DNA from: Klebsiella michiganensis
GTDB lineage: Bacteria > Pseudomonadota > Gammaproteobacteria > Enterobacterales > Enterobacteriaceae
DNA length: 64,000 bases
Direction: 5' to 3'
NCBI GenBank assembly: GCA_000963575.1
Contig: CP011077.1
Location: forward strand, 558,001 to 622,000
How positions within the stretch are numbered: position 1 is the first letter of the stretch; every line of letters starts with the position of its first letter. The notes beneath the pieces are model-generated. The model ran no database searches. It had not been told where the DNA came from and saw only the letters and a program-made list of their open reading frames with translations. Positions 16,087-25,041 of this stretch are shown here, one piece after another. The translations under genes were made by a program, and so were the position numbers.

Positions 16087-17931
16087 TTAATCGTCCAGGA
16101 AGCTACGCAGGACTTCAGAGCGGCTTGGGTGGCGCAGTTTGCGCAGCGCCTTCGCTTCGATCTGACGGATACGTTCGCGGGTAACGTCGAACTGTTTGCC
16201 CACTTCTTCCAGCGTGTGGTCGGTATTCATGTCGATACCGAAGCGCATACGCAGAACTTTCGCTTCACGCGCGGTCAGGCCAGCCAGAACGTCGTGCGTT
16301 GCGGAACGCAGGCTTTCGGAGGTGGCAGAATCCAGCGGCAGCTCGAGGGTGGTATCCTCGATGAAATCACCCAGATGCGAATCTTCATCGTCGCCGATTG
16401 GCGTCTCCATGGAGATAGGCTCTTTGGCAATTTTCAGCACTTTACGGATTTTGTCTTCCGGCATCAGCATGCGCTCGGCTAACTCTTCCGGCGTCGGCTC
16501 ACGGCCCATCTCCTGCAGCATCTGGCGCGAAATACGGTTGAGCTTGTTGATGGTCTCAATCATGTGCACCGGAATACGGATGGTACGCGCCTGGTCGGCG
16601 ATGGAGCGGGTGATAGCCTGACGGATCCACCAGGTTGCATAAGTCGAGAACTTATAGCCACGGCGGTATTCAAACTTATCAACGGCTTTCATCAGGCCGA
16701 TGTTGCCTTCCTGAATCAGGTCGAGGAACTGCAGACCACGGTTGGTGTATTTCTTGGCGATAGAAATAACCAGACGCAAGTTAGCTTCAACCATCTCTTT
16801 CTTCGCACGGCGCGCTTTCGCTTCGCCGATAGACATGCGGCGGTTGATGTCTTTGACTTGTTCGATGGTCAGGCCGGTTTCTTCTTCAATCTGCTGCAGT
16901 TTCTGCAGGCTGCGGTGAACGTCTTCGGAGACTTCGTGCAGTTTCTCAGACCACGGCTTGTTCATCGCAATGGCCGCGTTGAACCAGGTTTCGCTGGTTT
17001 CGTTGCCGGTAAACAGCGTGATGAAGTTTTTCTTCGGCATTTTGCACTGCTCAACGCACAGCTTCATGATGATACGTTCTTGGGTACGAACGCGGTCCAT
17101 CATGACGCGCATACTGTTGACCAGGTAGTCGAACTGCTTCGGCACCAGGCGGAACTGTTTGAACACCTCAGACAGCTGCAGGATCTCCGCGGCGGCGTCA
17201 GCGTGGCTACGGCCCTTCGCTTTGATGGTGTCGCGAGCCAGTTCATACTGCTTACGCAGTTCGCCAAATTTTTCGCGCGCCAGTTCCGGGTCGATGCTGT
17301 TGTCATCGTCGGAGCTGTCGTCGTCAGACTCTTCGTCTTCGTCCTCATCGTCGTCCATCTCTTCCTGAGAGAGTTCGGAGCCGACGTGGGTGGCCGTTGG
17401 CGCGAGATCTTCTTCCGCGTTCGGGTCAACAAAGCCGGTGATAAGGTCGGACAGGCGTGCTTCTTCAGCTTCGACGCGATCGTACTGCTCCAGCAGATAG
17501 GTGATCGCTTCCGGGTACTCGGCAACCGAGCACTGCACCTGGTTGATGCCGTCTTCGATACGCTTCGCGATATCGATCTCACCCTCGCGGGTTAACAGCT
17601 CAACGGTCCCCATTTCGCGCATGTACATACGCACGGGATCGGTGGTACGTCCAATCTCGGACTCCACGCTGGACAGTACCTGAGCAGCGGCTTCTTCCGC
17701 GTCTTCATCGGTGCTGTTAGAGTTTTCAGCAAGCAAAAGATCATCGGCATCAGGGGCTTCTTCCATCACCTGAATGCCCATGTCGTTGATCATTTGGATG
17801 ATGTCTTCGATCTGATCGGAGTCGACGATATCTTCCGGCAGATGGTCATTGACCTCGGCATAGGTCAGATAGCCTTGCTCCTTACCACGTTGGACAAGAA
17901 GCTTGAGCTGTGACTGCGGGTTTTGCTCCAT
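16087..17931 (-). CDS. rpoD: RNA polymerase sigma-70 (housekeeping sigma factor)
   Basis: 614 aa; E. coli has 613. The ATG at 17931 is used because MEQNPQSQLKLLV is the known N-terminus; the frame is open 19 codons further. Region 1.1 is at the start, then the acidic non-conserved region rich in Asp and Glu (about 190-215), region 2 with DLIQEGNIGLMKAVDKFEYR and YATWWIRQAITRSIADQART for -10 recognition, region 3, and the region 4 helix-turn-helix TLEEVGKQFDVTRERIRQIE for -35 contact. It is the last gene of the rpsU-dnaG-rpoD operon that links translation, replication and transcription start-up. Confidence 0.99.
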   Translation of the reverse strand: MEQNPQSQLKLLVQRGKEQGYLTYAEVNDHLPEDIVDSDQIEDIIQMINDMGIQVMEEAPDADDLLLAENSNSTDEDAEEAAAQVLSSVESEIGRTTDPVRMYMREMGTVELLTREGEIDIAKRIEDGINQVQCSVAEYPEAITYLLEQYDRVEAEEARLSDLITGFVDPNAEEDLAPTATHVGSELSQEEMDDDEDEDEESDDDSSDDDNSIDPELAREKFGELRKQYELARDTIKAKGRSHADAAAEILQLSEVFKQFRLVPKQFDYLVNSMRVMMDRVRTQERIIMKLCVEQCKMPKKNFITLFTGNETSETWFNAAIAMNKPWSEKLHEVSEDVHRSLQKLQQIEEETGLTIEQVKDINRRMSIGEAKARRAKKEMVEANLRLVISIAKKYTNRGLQFLDLIQEGNIGLMKAVDKFEYRRGYKFSTYATWWIRQAITRSIADQARTIRIPVHMIETINKLNRISRQMLQEMGREPTPEELAERMLMPEDKIRKVLKIAKEPISMETPIGDDEDSHLGDFIEDTTLELPLDSATSESLRSATHDVLAGLTAREAKVLRMRFGIDMNTDHTLEEVGKQFDVTRERIRQIEAKALRKLRHPSRSEVLRSFLDD

Positions 17932-18081
17932 AAGACGGTATCCACACTTCAGTATTAGGGTTGTGTCGGTAGGCGTTGCCGCCAACAATAACGTACGAGG
18001 GCTGATTTATTTGTATGCCGCAGCCCGTCCGTGCGGCGTTCGGGGGTGACCCGATCAATGTTCGGCAGCTAAGCCGCGAAT

Positions 18082-19827
18082 CTATTTTTTGGCGCGCGAC
18101 TGCGTGATCACGCGAACTTCTTCACGCTCCGCCGGGGTGAGCCCGGTCGTTCTGGAACGTGCCATTAATTCTTCAAACCTTAGCTCCAGCGCCGACTCAA
18201 AAAGATGGTCCAGTGAGTCGGTGAACGTTTTTTCAGCAATGTCCTTATCTGCTATATCGTCCCACGCCGAGAGTTTTTCAAGGGTAGTGGCCTCATTTGT
18301 GCCACGATATTGTTCCAGTAGCTGCCCGGTAGTCAGGCCAGGATGCGCCAGACAGGCGTCAACCAGGCTGCTAAACAGCGTTAAACCCGGCAGCTTTGTG
18401 GCATCCAGCCCGCTTAGTGGCGGGACCAGCGGAGCCAGTTCCGGATTCTGTACCAATAACCCTATCAGTATACGCATGGTTGTGCGTTTTAGCTGAGGTG
18501 CCGGACGAGGTGTCGCACCTTCGGCCTGTTTAGGCATCAGCTTTTCAAGCTGGCTGTCGTCCAGAATGCCGAGCTTATTGCCCAGCTCCTGGCGCAGATA
18601 GATACGCAGCGTTTCGCCGGGTACCTGGCTAATCAGCGGCAGAGCCAGCGTACTTAGCCGCGCTCTTCCGTCTGGCGTACTCAAATCAACCTGCGGTAGC
18701 AGGCTGTTAAAAAGGAACGTGGAGAGCGGCTGAGCCTGCTCCATCCGCGCTTCAAACGCGTCCTTTCCTTCTTTGCGCACCAGCGTATCCGGGTCTTCGC
18801 CGTCGGGCAGGAACATAAACCGCAGCTGACGACCGTCCGTCATATAAGGTAGCGCAGTTTCCAGCGCTCGCCATGCGGCGTCTCGTCCAGCGCGATCGCC
18901 GTCATAACAGCAGACGACGTTATCTGTAACCCGGAACAGCAACTGAATATGATCGGCGGTTGTGGAGGTGCCCAGAGAAGCGACGGCGTAAGAAATGCCG
19001 TACTGCGCCAGCGCCACCACATCCATATATCCTTCGACTACCAGAAGGCGTGCCGGTTCCGGCTGGCTCTGCTGGGCTTCATACAGGCCATACAGCTGGC
19101 GGCCCTTGTGAAAAATGTCGGTTTCCGGGGAGTTCAGGTACTTCGGCAGGGCATCGCCCAGCACGCGTCCACCAAACCCGATGACCCGGCCGCGTTTATC
19201 GCGAATCGGGAACATGACTCGCTCGCGGAAGCGGTCATAACTGCGGCCCTGGTCGTTGGTGACCAGCATTCCCGCATCCGTCAGCGCCTGGCGGTTTTCG
19301 CTGTTGCCGCCAAAGCGTTTAAGCGCATTATCCCAGCCGGGTGGCGCGTAGCCGATGGCGAAATGGCTAATGACCTCATCGCTCAGGCCGCGCTTGCCCA
19401 GATACTGGCGCGCCGGTTCTGCGGCGGGCTGCTTCAGGGACTGCTGATAAAAGGCGTTCAGGCCGTCCATCAGTTGATACAGGCTTTGGCGCTGATGTCG
19501 TTCGATCTGGCTTGGGCCGTTGCCAGCTTCGTACGGCACTTCAAGGTTGTGCATGGTCGCCAGTTCTTCAACGCTTTCGACAAACTCAAGCTTGTCGTAG
19601 TTCATCAGAAAGTCGAGGGCGTTACCGTGTGCGCCACAGCCAAAGCAGTGGTAAAACTGTTTATCACCGTTCACGGTGAAAGAGGGGGTTTTCTCGTTAT
19701 GGAATGGACAGCATGCGTGGTAGTTCTTGCCCTGCTTTTTCAGCTTCACGCGAGCATCGATCAGGTCGACGATGTCGGTGCGAGCGATCAGGTCATTGAT
19801 AAAAACACGCGGGATTCGTCCAGCCAT
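18082..19827 (-). CDS. dnaG: DNA primase
   Basis: 581 aa from the ATG at 19827 (MAGRIPRVFINDL); an upstream ATG at 19836 would add three residues. DnaG makes the RNA primers for replication. The zinc-binding domain is intact (CCPFHNEKTPSF and CFGCGAHG, residues 40-66), followed by the RNA-polymerase core with its TOPRIM motifs (LLVVEGYMDVVALAQYG near residue 260, CCYDGDRAGRDAAWRA near 305) and the C-terminal helicase-binding domain. Middle gene of the rpsU-dnaG-rpoD operon; low expression relative to rpsU is ensured by the terminator at 19906-19933. Confidence 0.99.
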   Translation of the reverse strand: MAGRIPRVFINDLIARTDIVDLIDARVKLKKQGKNYHACCPFHNEKTPSFTVNGDKQFYHCFGCGAHGNALDFLMNYDKLEFVESVEELATMHNLEVPYEAGNGPSQIERHQRQSLYQLMDGLNAFYQQSLKQPAAEPARQYLGKRGLSDEVISHFAIGYAPPGWDNALKRFGGNSENRQALTDAGMLVTNDQGRSYDRFRERVMFPIRDKRGRVIGFGGRVLGDALPKYLNSPETDIFHKGRQLYGLYEAQQSQPEPARLLVVEGYMDVVALAQYGISYAVASLGTSTTADHIQLLFRVTDNVVCCYDGDRAGRDAAWRALETALPYMTDGRQLRFMFLPDGEDPDTLVRKEGKDAFEARMEQAQPLSTFLFNSLLPQVDLSTPDGRARLSTLALPLISQVPGETLRIYLRQELGNKLGILDDSQLEKLMPKQAEGATPRPAPQLKRTTMRILIGLLVQNPELAPLVPPLSGLDATKLPGLTLFSSLVDACLAHPGLTTGQLLEQYRGTNEATTLEKLSAWDDIADKDIAEKTFTDSLDHLFESALELRFEELMARSRTTGLTPAEREEVRVITQSRAKK

Positions 19828-19905
19828 AGGCCCCATGCTATATCCGTCATCTCTCAGGCGGTGGCCTAAAAGCTCAGGGATATGTCAGTTTATAAACGAG
19901 AATAA

Positions 19906-19933
19906 GCCGCGCATTCCTTTCGGAAGCACGGCC
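19906..19933 (-). terminator. Internal attenuating terminator between rpsU and dnaG
   Basis: On the minus strand GCCGTGCTTCC pairs imperfectly with GGAATGCGCGGC around a GAAA loop, then TTATTCTCG. It corresponds to the known T1 site of the E. coli macromolecular-synthesis operon, which lowers dnaG and rpoD readthrough. Confidence 0.8.
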
Positions 19934-19980
19934 TTATAACTACTACTCAGTCTGAAGTTGAGGAGTGAATCCTCAGAAGA

Positions 19981-20295
<315 letters not shown>

Positions 20296-20386
20296 GCACC
20301 GAACGACCAGAAACCTGGCTTTTAGGGCCGGTATCTTCCAGGGCCGCAGATTATACACCATCAGGCGGGGTATAGGGCAGCAAAGT

Positions 20387-20516
20387 TTTACTCCTCGTCA
20401 TCCTTTGAGCCGCAGCGGCCCCGCCTGCACTCCCTCACCCCAGTCACTTACTCCAGTAAGCTCCAGGGGATTCACTCCCTTGCCGTCTTGCTGCAACTCA
20501 AATGCTATAGGGTATA
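20387..20516. repeat. Dispersed ~125-bp enterobacterial repeat, copy 1
   Basis: The ends are imperfect inverted copies (TACTCCTCGTCATCCTTTGAG and CAACTCAAATGCTATAGGGTA), with ACTCCCTCACCCCAG and CTCCAGGGGATTCACTCCCT inside. A diverged second copy lies at 59719-59838 between deoC and deoA. The whole could fold into one long hairpin. It fills much of the rpsU-tsaD gap. Confidence 0.75.
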
Positions 20517-20571
20517 CAAAGGAAGCCACCGGGATTAAACTTCGCGCCGGGCCAAAGAGGTAAAACAAGCC

Positions 20572-21585
20572 ATGCGTGTACTGGGAATCGAAACATCCTG
20601 TGATGAAACCGGCATCGCCATTTATGACGATGAGAAAGGGTTATTAGCCAACCAATTGTATAGTCAGGTGAAACTTCACGCTGACTACGGCGGCGTGGTG
20701 CCGGAGCTGGCCTCCCGCGATCACGTTCGCAAGACCGTGCCGCTTATCCAGGCTGCGCTGAAAGAAGCCGGATTAACCGCCAAAGATATCGACGGCGTGG
20801 CGTACACCGCCGGTCCTGGTCTGGTTGGCGCGCTGCTGGTTGGCGCCACCATTGGCCGCTCGCTGGCGTTTGCCTGGGATGTGCCTGCCGTGCCGGTACA
20901 CCATATGGAAGGCCACCTGCTGGCGCCAATGCTGGAAGATAATCCGCCGGCGTTTCCGTTCGTCGCGCTGCTGGTTTCCGGCGGTCATACCCAGTTAATC
21001 AGCGTCACCGGCATTGGCCAGTATGAGCTGCTGGGCGAATCTATCGACGATGCGGCAGGCGAAGCCTTCGATAAAACCGCTAAGCTGCTGGGGCTTGACT
21101 ACCCAGGCGGGCCGCTGCTTTCCAAAATGGCGGCTCAGGGTACGCCGGGGCGCTTTACCTTCCCACGTCCAATGACCGATCGCCCCGGCATGGATTTCAG
21201 CTTCTCTGGCCTGAAAACCTTCGCCGCAAACACCATTCGCGATAACGACGCTGACGATCTGACCCGCGCGGACATTGCCCGCGCCTTTGAAGACGCGGTG
21301 GTGGATACGCTGGCCATTAAATGTAAACGTGCGCTCGAACATACCGGCTTTAAACGTCTGGTCATGGCGGGCGGCGTGAGCGCCAACCGCACCCTGCGCG
21401 CTAAGCTGGCCGAGATGATGACCAAACGCCGCGGCGAAGTGTTTTATGCCCGGCCGGAGTTTTGCACCGATAATGGCGCAATGATCGCCTATGCCGGGAT
21501 GATTCGCCTGAAAGCCGGCACCTCCGGCGAGCTGAGCGTTAGCGTGCGTCCGCGCTGGCCGCTGGCAGAATTACCCGCCGCCTGA
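20572..21585 (+). CDS. tsaD: tRNA N6-adenosine threonylcarbamoyltransferase
   Basis: 337 aa, the E. coli length. TsaD with TsaB and TsaE transfers the threonylcarbamoyl group to A37 of ANN-decoding tRNAs (t6A). The ASKHA fold is seen from MRVLGIETSCDETGIAIYDD, the metal-binding motif HHMEGHL near residues 110-116, LLVSGGHTQL, and the phosphate loop MAGGVSANRTLR near residue 265. It is divergent from rpsU, as in E. coli. Confidence 0.98.
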   Translation: MRVLGIETSCDETGIAIYDDEKGLLANQLYSQVKLHADYGGVVPELASRDHVRKTVPLIQAALKEAGLTAKDIDGVAYTAGPGLVGALLVGATIGRSLAFAWDVPAVPVHHMEGHLLAPMLEDNPPAFPFVALLVSGGHTQLISVTGIGQYELLGESIDDAAGEAFDKTAKLLGLDYPGGPLLSKMAAQGTPGRFTFPRPMTDRPGMDFSFSGLKTFAANTIRDNDADDLTRADIARAFEDAVVDTLAIKCKRALEHTGFKRLVMAGGVSANRTLRAKLAEMMTKRRGEVFYARPEFCTDNGAMIAYAGMIRLKAGTSGELSVSVRPRWPLAELPAA

Positions 21586-21595
21586 TAAGCAAACT

Positions 21596-21624
21596 AAAAA
21601 GGAGCGTTTCACCGCTCCTTTTTT
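21596..21624 (+). terminator. tsaD: tsaD terminator
   Basis: AAAAAGGAGCG / CGCTCCTTTTTT around the loop TTTCAC. Confidence 0.9.
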
Positions 21625-21744
21625 GTCTCTGAAGCCCATCCCGCCTGGTAATACTCTGCAACAAACGAAAGCGGAATTTGCCCGGTACTTTCGACGCACA
21701 ATCCGGCACTCTATCGCGATACCCGACTGAACCTGGAGAAGATT

Positions 21745-22539
21745 GTGTCCGATATCCTCAGCAAAATTATCGCCGTTAAGCATGAAGAAATTGCCGCCGC
21801 CAAAAAAGCGATTTCCCTGAGCCAGCTTGCCGAGCAGGCCGCAGCACAGAACCACCGTGATTTTGTGGCAGCACTTCGCCACAAGCGTGACGCTGGCCTG
21901 GCGGGGGTAATTGCCGAAGTTAAAAAGGCGAGCCCATCGAAAGGGCTGATCCGTGAGAATTTCAATCCTGCGGAGATTGCTATTTCTTACCAGCAGGGCG
22001 GCGCAGCCTGCCTGTCGGTGCTGACTGACGTACAGTTTTTCCAGGGGAGCGCCGCTTACCTGCAGCAGGCGCGGGCTGCCTGCCAGCTGCCGGTTTTACG
22101 CAAAGATTTTATGATCGATCCGTGGCAGGTTCTGGAAGCCAGAGCGATGGGCGCGGATTGCATTTTGCTCATTGTCTCCGCCCTTGAAGACAGCCAAATG
22201 CAGGAGCTTGAGGCGCAGGCGCACGAGCTGGGCATGGCGGTGCTGGTAGAGGTGCACGACGCCGAGGAGCTGGCTCGTTCGCTTCGGCTGACTACACCGC
22301 TTATCGGGGTGAATAATCGTAACCTGCGCACCTTCGAAACCACGATCGAAACTACCATCAGCCTGTTGGCTCAGCTGCCGGCGGATCGCATGGTTGTTAC
22401 CGAGTCTGGTATCGCTACGCGCGAGCATGTGGTTCGTCTGCGCGAAGCCAATGTGAATAATTTCCTTGTGGGGGAAGCTTTCATGCGGGCGGATGAGCCG
22501 GGCAGAGAATTAGCCGCGATGTTTTTCCCGGAGCGTTAA
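21745..22539 (+). CDS. trpC: Monofunctional indole-3-glycerol phosphate synthase (TrpC domain only)
   Basis: 264 aa (beta/alpha)8 enzyme that closes CdRP to indole-3-glycerol phosphate. All recognisable catalytic segments are present: GVIAEVKKASPSKGLI (Glu and Lys near 50-60), LPVLRKDFMID, VLVEVHDAEEL, IGVNNRNLRTF and VTESGIATREHV. Enterobacteria normally carry a bifunctional TrpCF fusion of about 450 aa inside the trp operon. This free-standing copy next to tsaD has no PRAI domain and no trp neighbours. A GTG start at 21745 follows the ribosome site CTGGAGAAG. It may be a paralogue supplying indole or IGP for a separate purpose, or an additional biosynthetic copy; nothing seen suggests it is broken. 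Confidence 0.9.
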   Translation: MSDILSKIIAVKHEEIAAAKKAISLSQLAEQAAAQNHRDFVAALRHKRDAGLAGVIAEVKKASPSKGLIRENFNPAEIAISYQQGGAACLSVLTDVQFFQGSAAYLQQARAACQLPVLRKDFMIDPWQVLEARAMGADCILLIVSALEDSQMQELEAQAHELGMAVLVEVHDAEELARSLRLTTPLIGVNNRNLRTFETTIETTISLLAQLPADRMVVTESGIATREHVVRLREANVNNFLVGEAFMRADEPGRELAAMFFPER

Positions 22540-22570
22540 ACGGCCTGGCGTTTGTTAAACCCTGCCTAAT

Positions 22571-22595
22571 GCCCGCTGAGATAGCGGGCTTTTTT
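22571..22595 (+). terminator. Terminator after the trpC-like gene
   Basis: GCCCGCT (22571-22577) / AGCGGGC (22583-22589), loop GAGAT, then six T. Confidence 0.9.
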
Positions 22596-22631
22596 ATTGA
22601 TTTTTGCCAGGATTATGTTGATAAATGTCGA

Positions 22632-22644
22632 GCACTTAAAGTGC
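22632..22644. promoter_or_regulatory. 13-bp palindrome upstream of the small ORF (possible operator)
   Basis: GCACTT-A-AAGTGC, perfect, 45 bp before the ATG at 22689 and next to AT-rich promoter-like sequence. A role in regulation is inference. Confidence 0.35.
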
Positions 22645-22688
22645 ATAATAAATGCAATTTATACAATAACGATAATGAGTGGGACAAT

Positions 22689-22919
22689 ATGAGCGATAAA
22701 TGGTTAACAACGCTGGTAACGAACGATCCGCAGGCAGGGTATGAACTGGCGGTAACGCTGAGCCGTTGGGGAGTGAAAACCGTACAGCCAGACCCGGAAG
22801 TGCTGAAAAAGCTGCGTCCGGTTTACGCGAATGATGCTGACGCGCTGATTGCGTCATCCCAGGTCATCGCGATCCATTTCCAGACCATTGCGGCGGCGAA
22901 TAATTACTGGAAGGTGTAG
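22689..22919 (+). CDS. Small hypothetical protein
   Basis: 76 aa from the ATG at 22689; the frame is open to 22569, but that part overlaps a terminator and has odd composition, so the internal start (preceded by GAGTGGGAC) is preferred. The sequence MSDKWLTTLVTNDPQAGYEL then AVTLSRWGVKTV looks like a soluble alpha/beta miniprotein with three Trp residues; no signal peptide or membrane segment. I do not recognise the family. It is monocistronic between two terminators, downstream of the spare trpC. Confidence 0.6.
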   Translation: MSDKWLTTLVTNDPQAGYELAVTLSRWGVKTVQPDPEVLKKLRPVYANDADALIASSQVIAIHFQTIAAANNYWKV

Positions 22920-22941
22920 TTTTAATCGACCAGCCTAAGAA

Positions 22942-22965
22942 AAAGGAGTGATTTATCACTCCTTT
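22942..22965. terminator. Bidirectional terminator
   Basis: Perfect 10-bp stem AAAGGAGTGA (22942-22951) / TCACTCCTTT (22956-22965), 4-base loop, with A- and T-rich flanks, between the small ORF and plsY. Confidence 0.8.
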
Positions 22966-22996
22966 GTTGTAACTGTGGGGCGCATATCAGACGGGA

Positions 22997-23617
22997 TTAT
23001 TCAGGCTCGTCTTTTTTCTTTTTCTTCTTAAACCGCGCCCAGATTTTCGTTTCCTGGCCACGCCACAGGCGCTGAATATTGTCGTGATGGCGCATCAGGA
23101 TCAGGCAGGAGAGCATCGCCACCGGGAAGGTAAACTGCGGTTTGAACCACCAGACATAAAACGGGGCGATCAGCGCGCTGATAATGGCGCCGAGGGAAGA
23201 ATAGCCGCTTAACAATACGCTCAGCAGCCAGGTACCCGCCATCACGCCGGTTAAATCCCAGCCGATAGGCGCAATAGCGCCAAAAGCCGTGGCGACACCT
23301 TTACCACCGCGGAATTTAAAGAACACAGGCCAGATATGACCCATGCAGGCGGCAATAGCAATCAGGCCAAGCCAGAAGGGGGTAACACCCAGAGCCCAGG
23401 CCGCCCAGACCGGCAGCATGCCTTTCAGTACATCAAAAATTAGTACCGCTACGGCTGCACCTTTACCGCCAATGCGTAACACATTGGTTGCTCCTGGGTT
23501 ACCGGAGCCGCTCTCGCGTGGATCGGGGAGACCGGCAATGCGGCACACCAGAATGGCGCTAGAAATCGAGCCGCAAAGATACGCGAGGAGAATCATACCA
23601 GGCGCGATTGCACTCAT
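22997..23617 (-). CDS. plsY: Acyl-phosphate:glycerol-3-phosphate acyltransferase
   Basis: 206 aa (E. coli 205) inner-membrane enzyme making lysophosphatidic acid from acyl-phosphate and sn-glycerol-3-phosphate. Five hydrophobic segments are visible. Cytoplasmic family motifs are SGSGNPGATNVLR (about 38-50) and FRGGKGVATAFGA (about 103-115), the G3P- and acyl-binding loops; a third, LILMRHHDNIQRL, lies near the C-terminus. The ATG at 23617 (MSAIAPGMI) is chosen by homology over the longer open frame to 23701. It is divergent from folB, as in E. coli. Confidence 0.97.
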   Translation of the reverse strand: MSAIAPGMILLAYLCGSISSAILVCRIAGLPDPRESGSGNPGATNVLRIGGKGAAVAVLIFDVLKGMLPVWAAWALGVTPFWLGLIAIAACMGHIWPVFFKFRGGKGVATAFGAIAPIGWDLTGVMAGTWLLSVLLSGYSSLGAIISALIAPFYVWWFKPQFTFPVAMLSCLILMRHHDNIQRLWRGQETKIWARFKKKKKKDEPE

Positions 23618-23724
23618 AACGCTGTTCCATGTTGAAAGTGTCGAAGTCTTCTTTGCATCTGTGGATAATACGCATATTTCGCCGGAAGTGGTATCCGGCA
23701 TGACTAAAAACCGGGCAGGGCGTG

Positions 23725-24093
23725 ATGGACATTGTATTTATAGAGCAACTTTCGGTAATCACCACTATCGGTGTTTATGACTGGGAGCAAACCATTGAAC
23801 AGAAGCTGGTGTTCGATATCGAAATGGCCTGGGATAATCGCAAAGCCGCGGGCAGCGATGATGTTAAGGATTGTCTCAGCTATGCGGATGTCAGTGAAGC
23901 CGTTTTGCAGCACGTTGGCGGCGGGCGTTTTGCGCTGGTCGAGCGAGTGGCCGAAGAGGTTGCGGAACTGCTGCTGACCCGCTTTAATTCTCCGTGGATT
24001 CGGCTGAAGGTCAGTAAGCCTGGCGCCGTCGCACAGGCCGCCAACGTCGGCGTCATTATCGAGCGTGGCAGTAATCTGAAACACAGTAAATAA
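23725..24093 (+). CDS. folB: Dihydroneopterin aldolase
   Basis: 122 aa, same length as E. coli FolB. It converts dihydroneopterin to 6-hydroxymethyl-dihydropterin and glycolaldehyde in folate synthesis, as an octameric tunnelling fold. MDIVFIEQLSVITTIGVYDW and CLSYADVSEAVLQHV match, with Glu in the ALVERVAEEVAE helix and Lys in LKVSKPGAV. The ATG at 23725 is used rather than the overlapping GTG three bases earlier. Confidence 0.97.
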   Translation: MDIVFIEQLSVITTIGVYDWEQTIEQKLVFDIEMAWDNRKAAGSDDVKDCLSYADVSEAVLQHVGGGRFALVERVAEEVAELLLTRFNSPWIRLKVSKPGAVAQAANVGVIIERGSNLKHSK

Positions 24094-24207
24094 TAGCCCG
24101 AGCGTTAAACCAAACGGCGACGGGCTGGTCTTATCAACGTATCTTTTGCGGCAGACGTAATTCGTGTGCCGTTTTTTGTGTTCGTTTTTCGGGATGAGGG
24201 ATAAGTG

Positions 24208-25029
24208 ATGAGCGATTTACCAACGTTGGCGATTGCCGCCATTCTTGGCGTTGTTGAAGGGTTAACGGAGTTTTTACCGGTTTCGTCTACCGGGCACATG
24301 ATCATCGTCGGGCATCTTTTAGGCTTCGAGGGGCAGACGGCAGAAACCTTTGAAGTGGTTATTCAGCTTGGTTCTATTCTCGCCGTGGTCGTGATGTTCT
24401 GGCGTCGTCTGTTTGGTCTGATTGGCATCCACTTTGGTCGTCCTCCCGAGCATGAAGGGGTAGGCACTGGCCGTCTTTCTTTGATCCATATTTTGCTTGG
24501 CATGATACCGGCGGTAGTGCTCGGCCTTGTTCTTCACGATGCGATTAAATCGCTGTTTAACCCGATTAATGTGATGTATGCCCTGGTGGTTGGCGGCGTG
24601 CTGCTGATTGCCGCCGAGTGCCTGAAACCAAAGGTACCGCGTGCCGTGGGCGTGGACGACATCACTTATCGCCAGGCGTTTATGATTGGCTGCTTCCAGT
24701 GTCTGGCGCTGTGGCCGGGATTCTCTCGTTCTGGGGCAACGATTTCCGGTGGGATGCTGATGGGCGTTAGCCGCTATGCGGCCTCTGAGTTCTCATTCCT
24801 GCTGGCGGTGCCGATGATGATGGGGGCGACGGCGCTTGATCTCTATAAGAGCATCGGCTTCCTGACCATGGGCGATCTGCCGATGTTTGCCGTGGGCTTT
24901 GTCACGGCGTTCATCGTGGCGCTGATCGCCATCAAAACCTTCCTGCAGCTCATCAAACGTATTTCGTTTATTCCGTTTGCTATCTACCGCTTTGTGGTTG
25001 CTGCCGTGGTGTTCTTTATCTTCACCTAG
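24208..25029 (+). CDS. uppP: Undecaprenyl-diphosphatase
   Basis: 273 aa (equal to E. coli UppP/BacA), integral membrane enzyme that recycles C55-PP to C55-P for peptidoglycan and O-antigen carriers; overexpression gives bacitracin resistance. The two signature motifs are intact: EGLTEFLPVSSTGH near residues 16-30 and PGFSRSGATISGG near 170-183. About eight membrane segments. ATG at 24208 preferred over GTG at 24205. Convergent with cca, 12 bp apart. Confidence 0.97.
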   Translation: MSDLPTLAIAAILGVVEGLTEFLPVSSTGHMIIVGHLLGFEGQTAETFEVVIQLGSILAVVVMFWRRLFGLIGIHFGRPPEHEGVGTGRLSLIHILLGMIPAVVLGLVLHDAIKSLFNPINVMYALVVGGVLLIAAECLKPKVPRAVGVDDITYRQAFMIGCFQCLALWPGFSRSGATISGGMLMGVSRYAASEFSFLLAVPMMMGATALDLYKSIGFLTMGDLPMFAVGFVTAFIVALIAIKTFLQLIKRISFIPFAIYRFVVAAVVFFIFT

Positions 25030-25041
25030 CCCTACTTGCCC

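Noticed and set aside
15879..16184. Plus-strand frame through the 31-bp tandem repeats
   Set aside because: Low-complexity translation (repeated GEGG/MKR) running into the 3' end of rpoD on the other strand; considered a by-product of the repeat.
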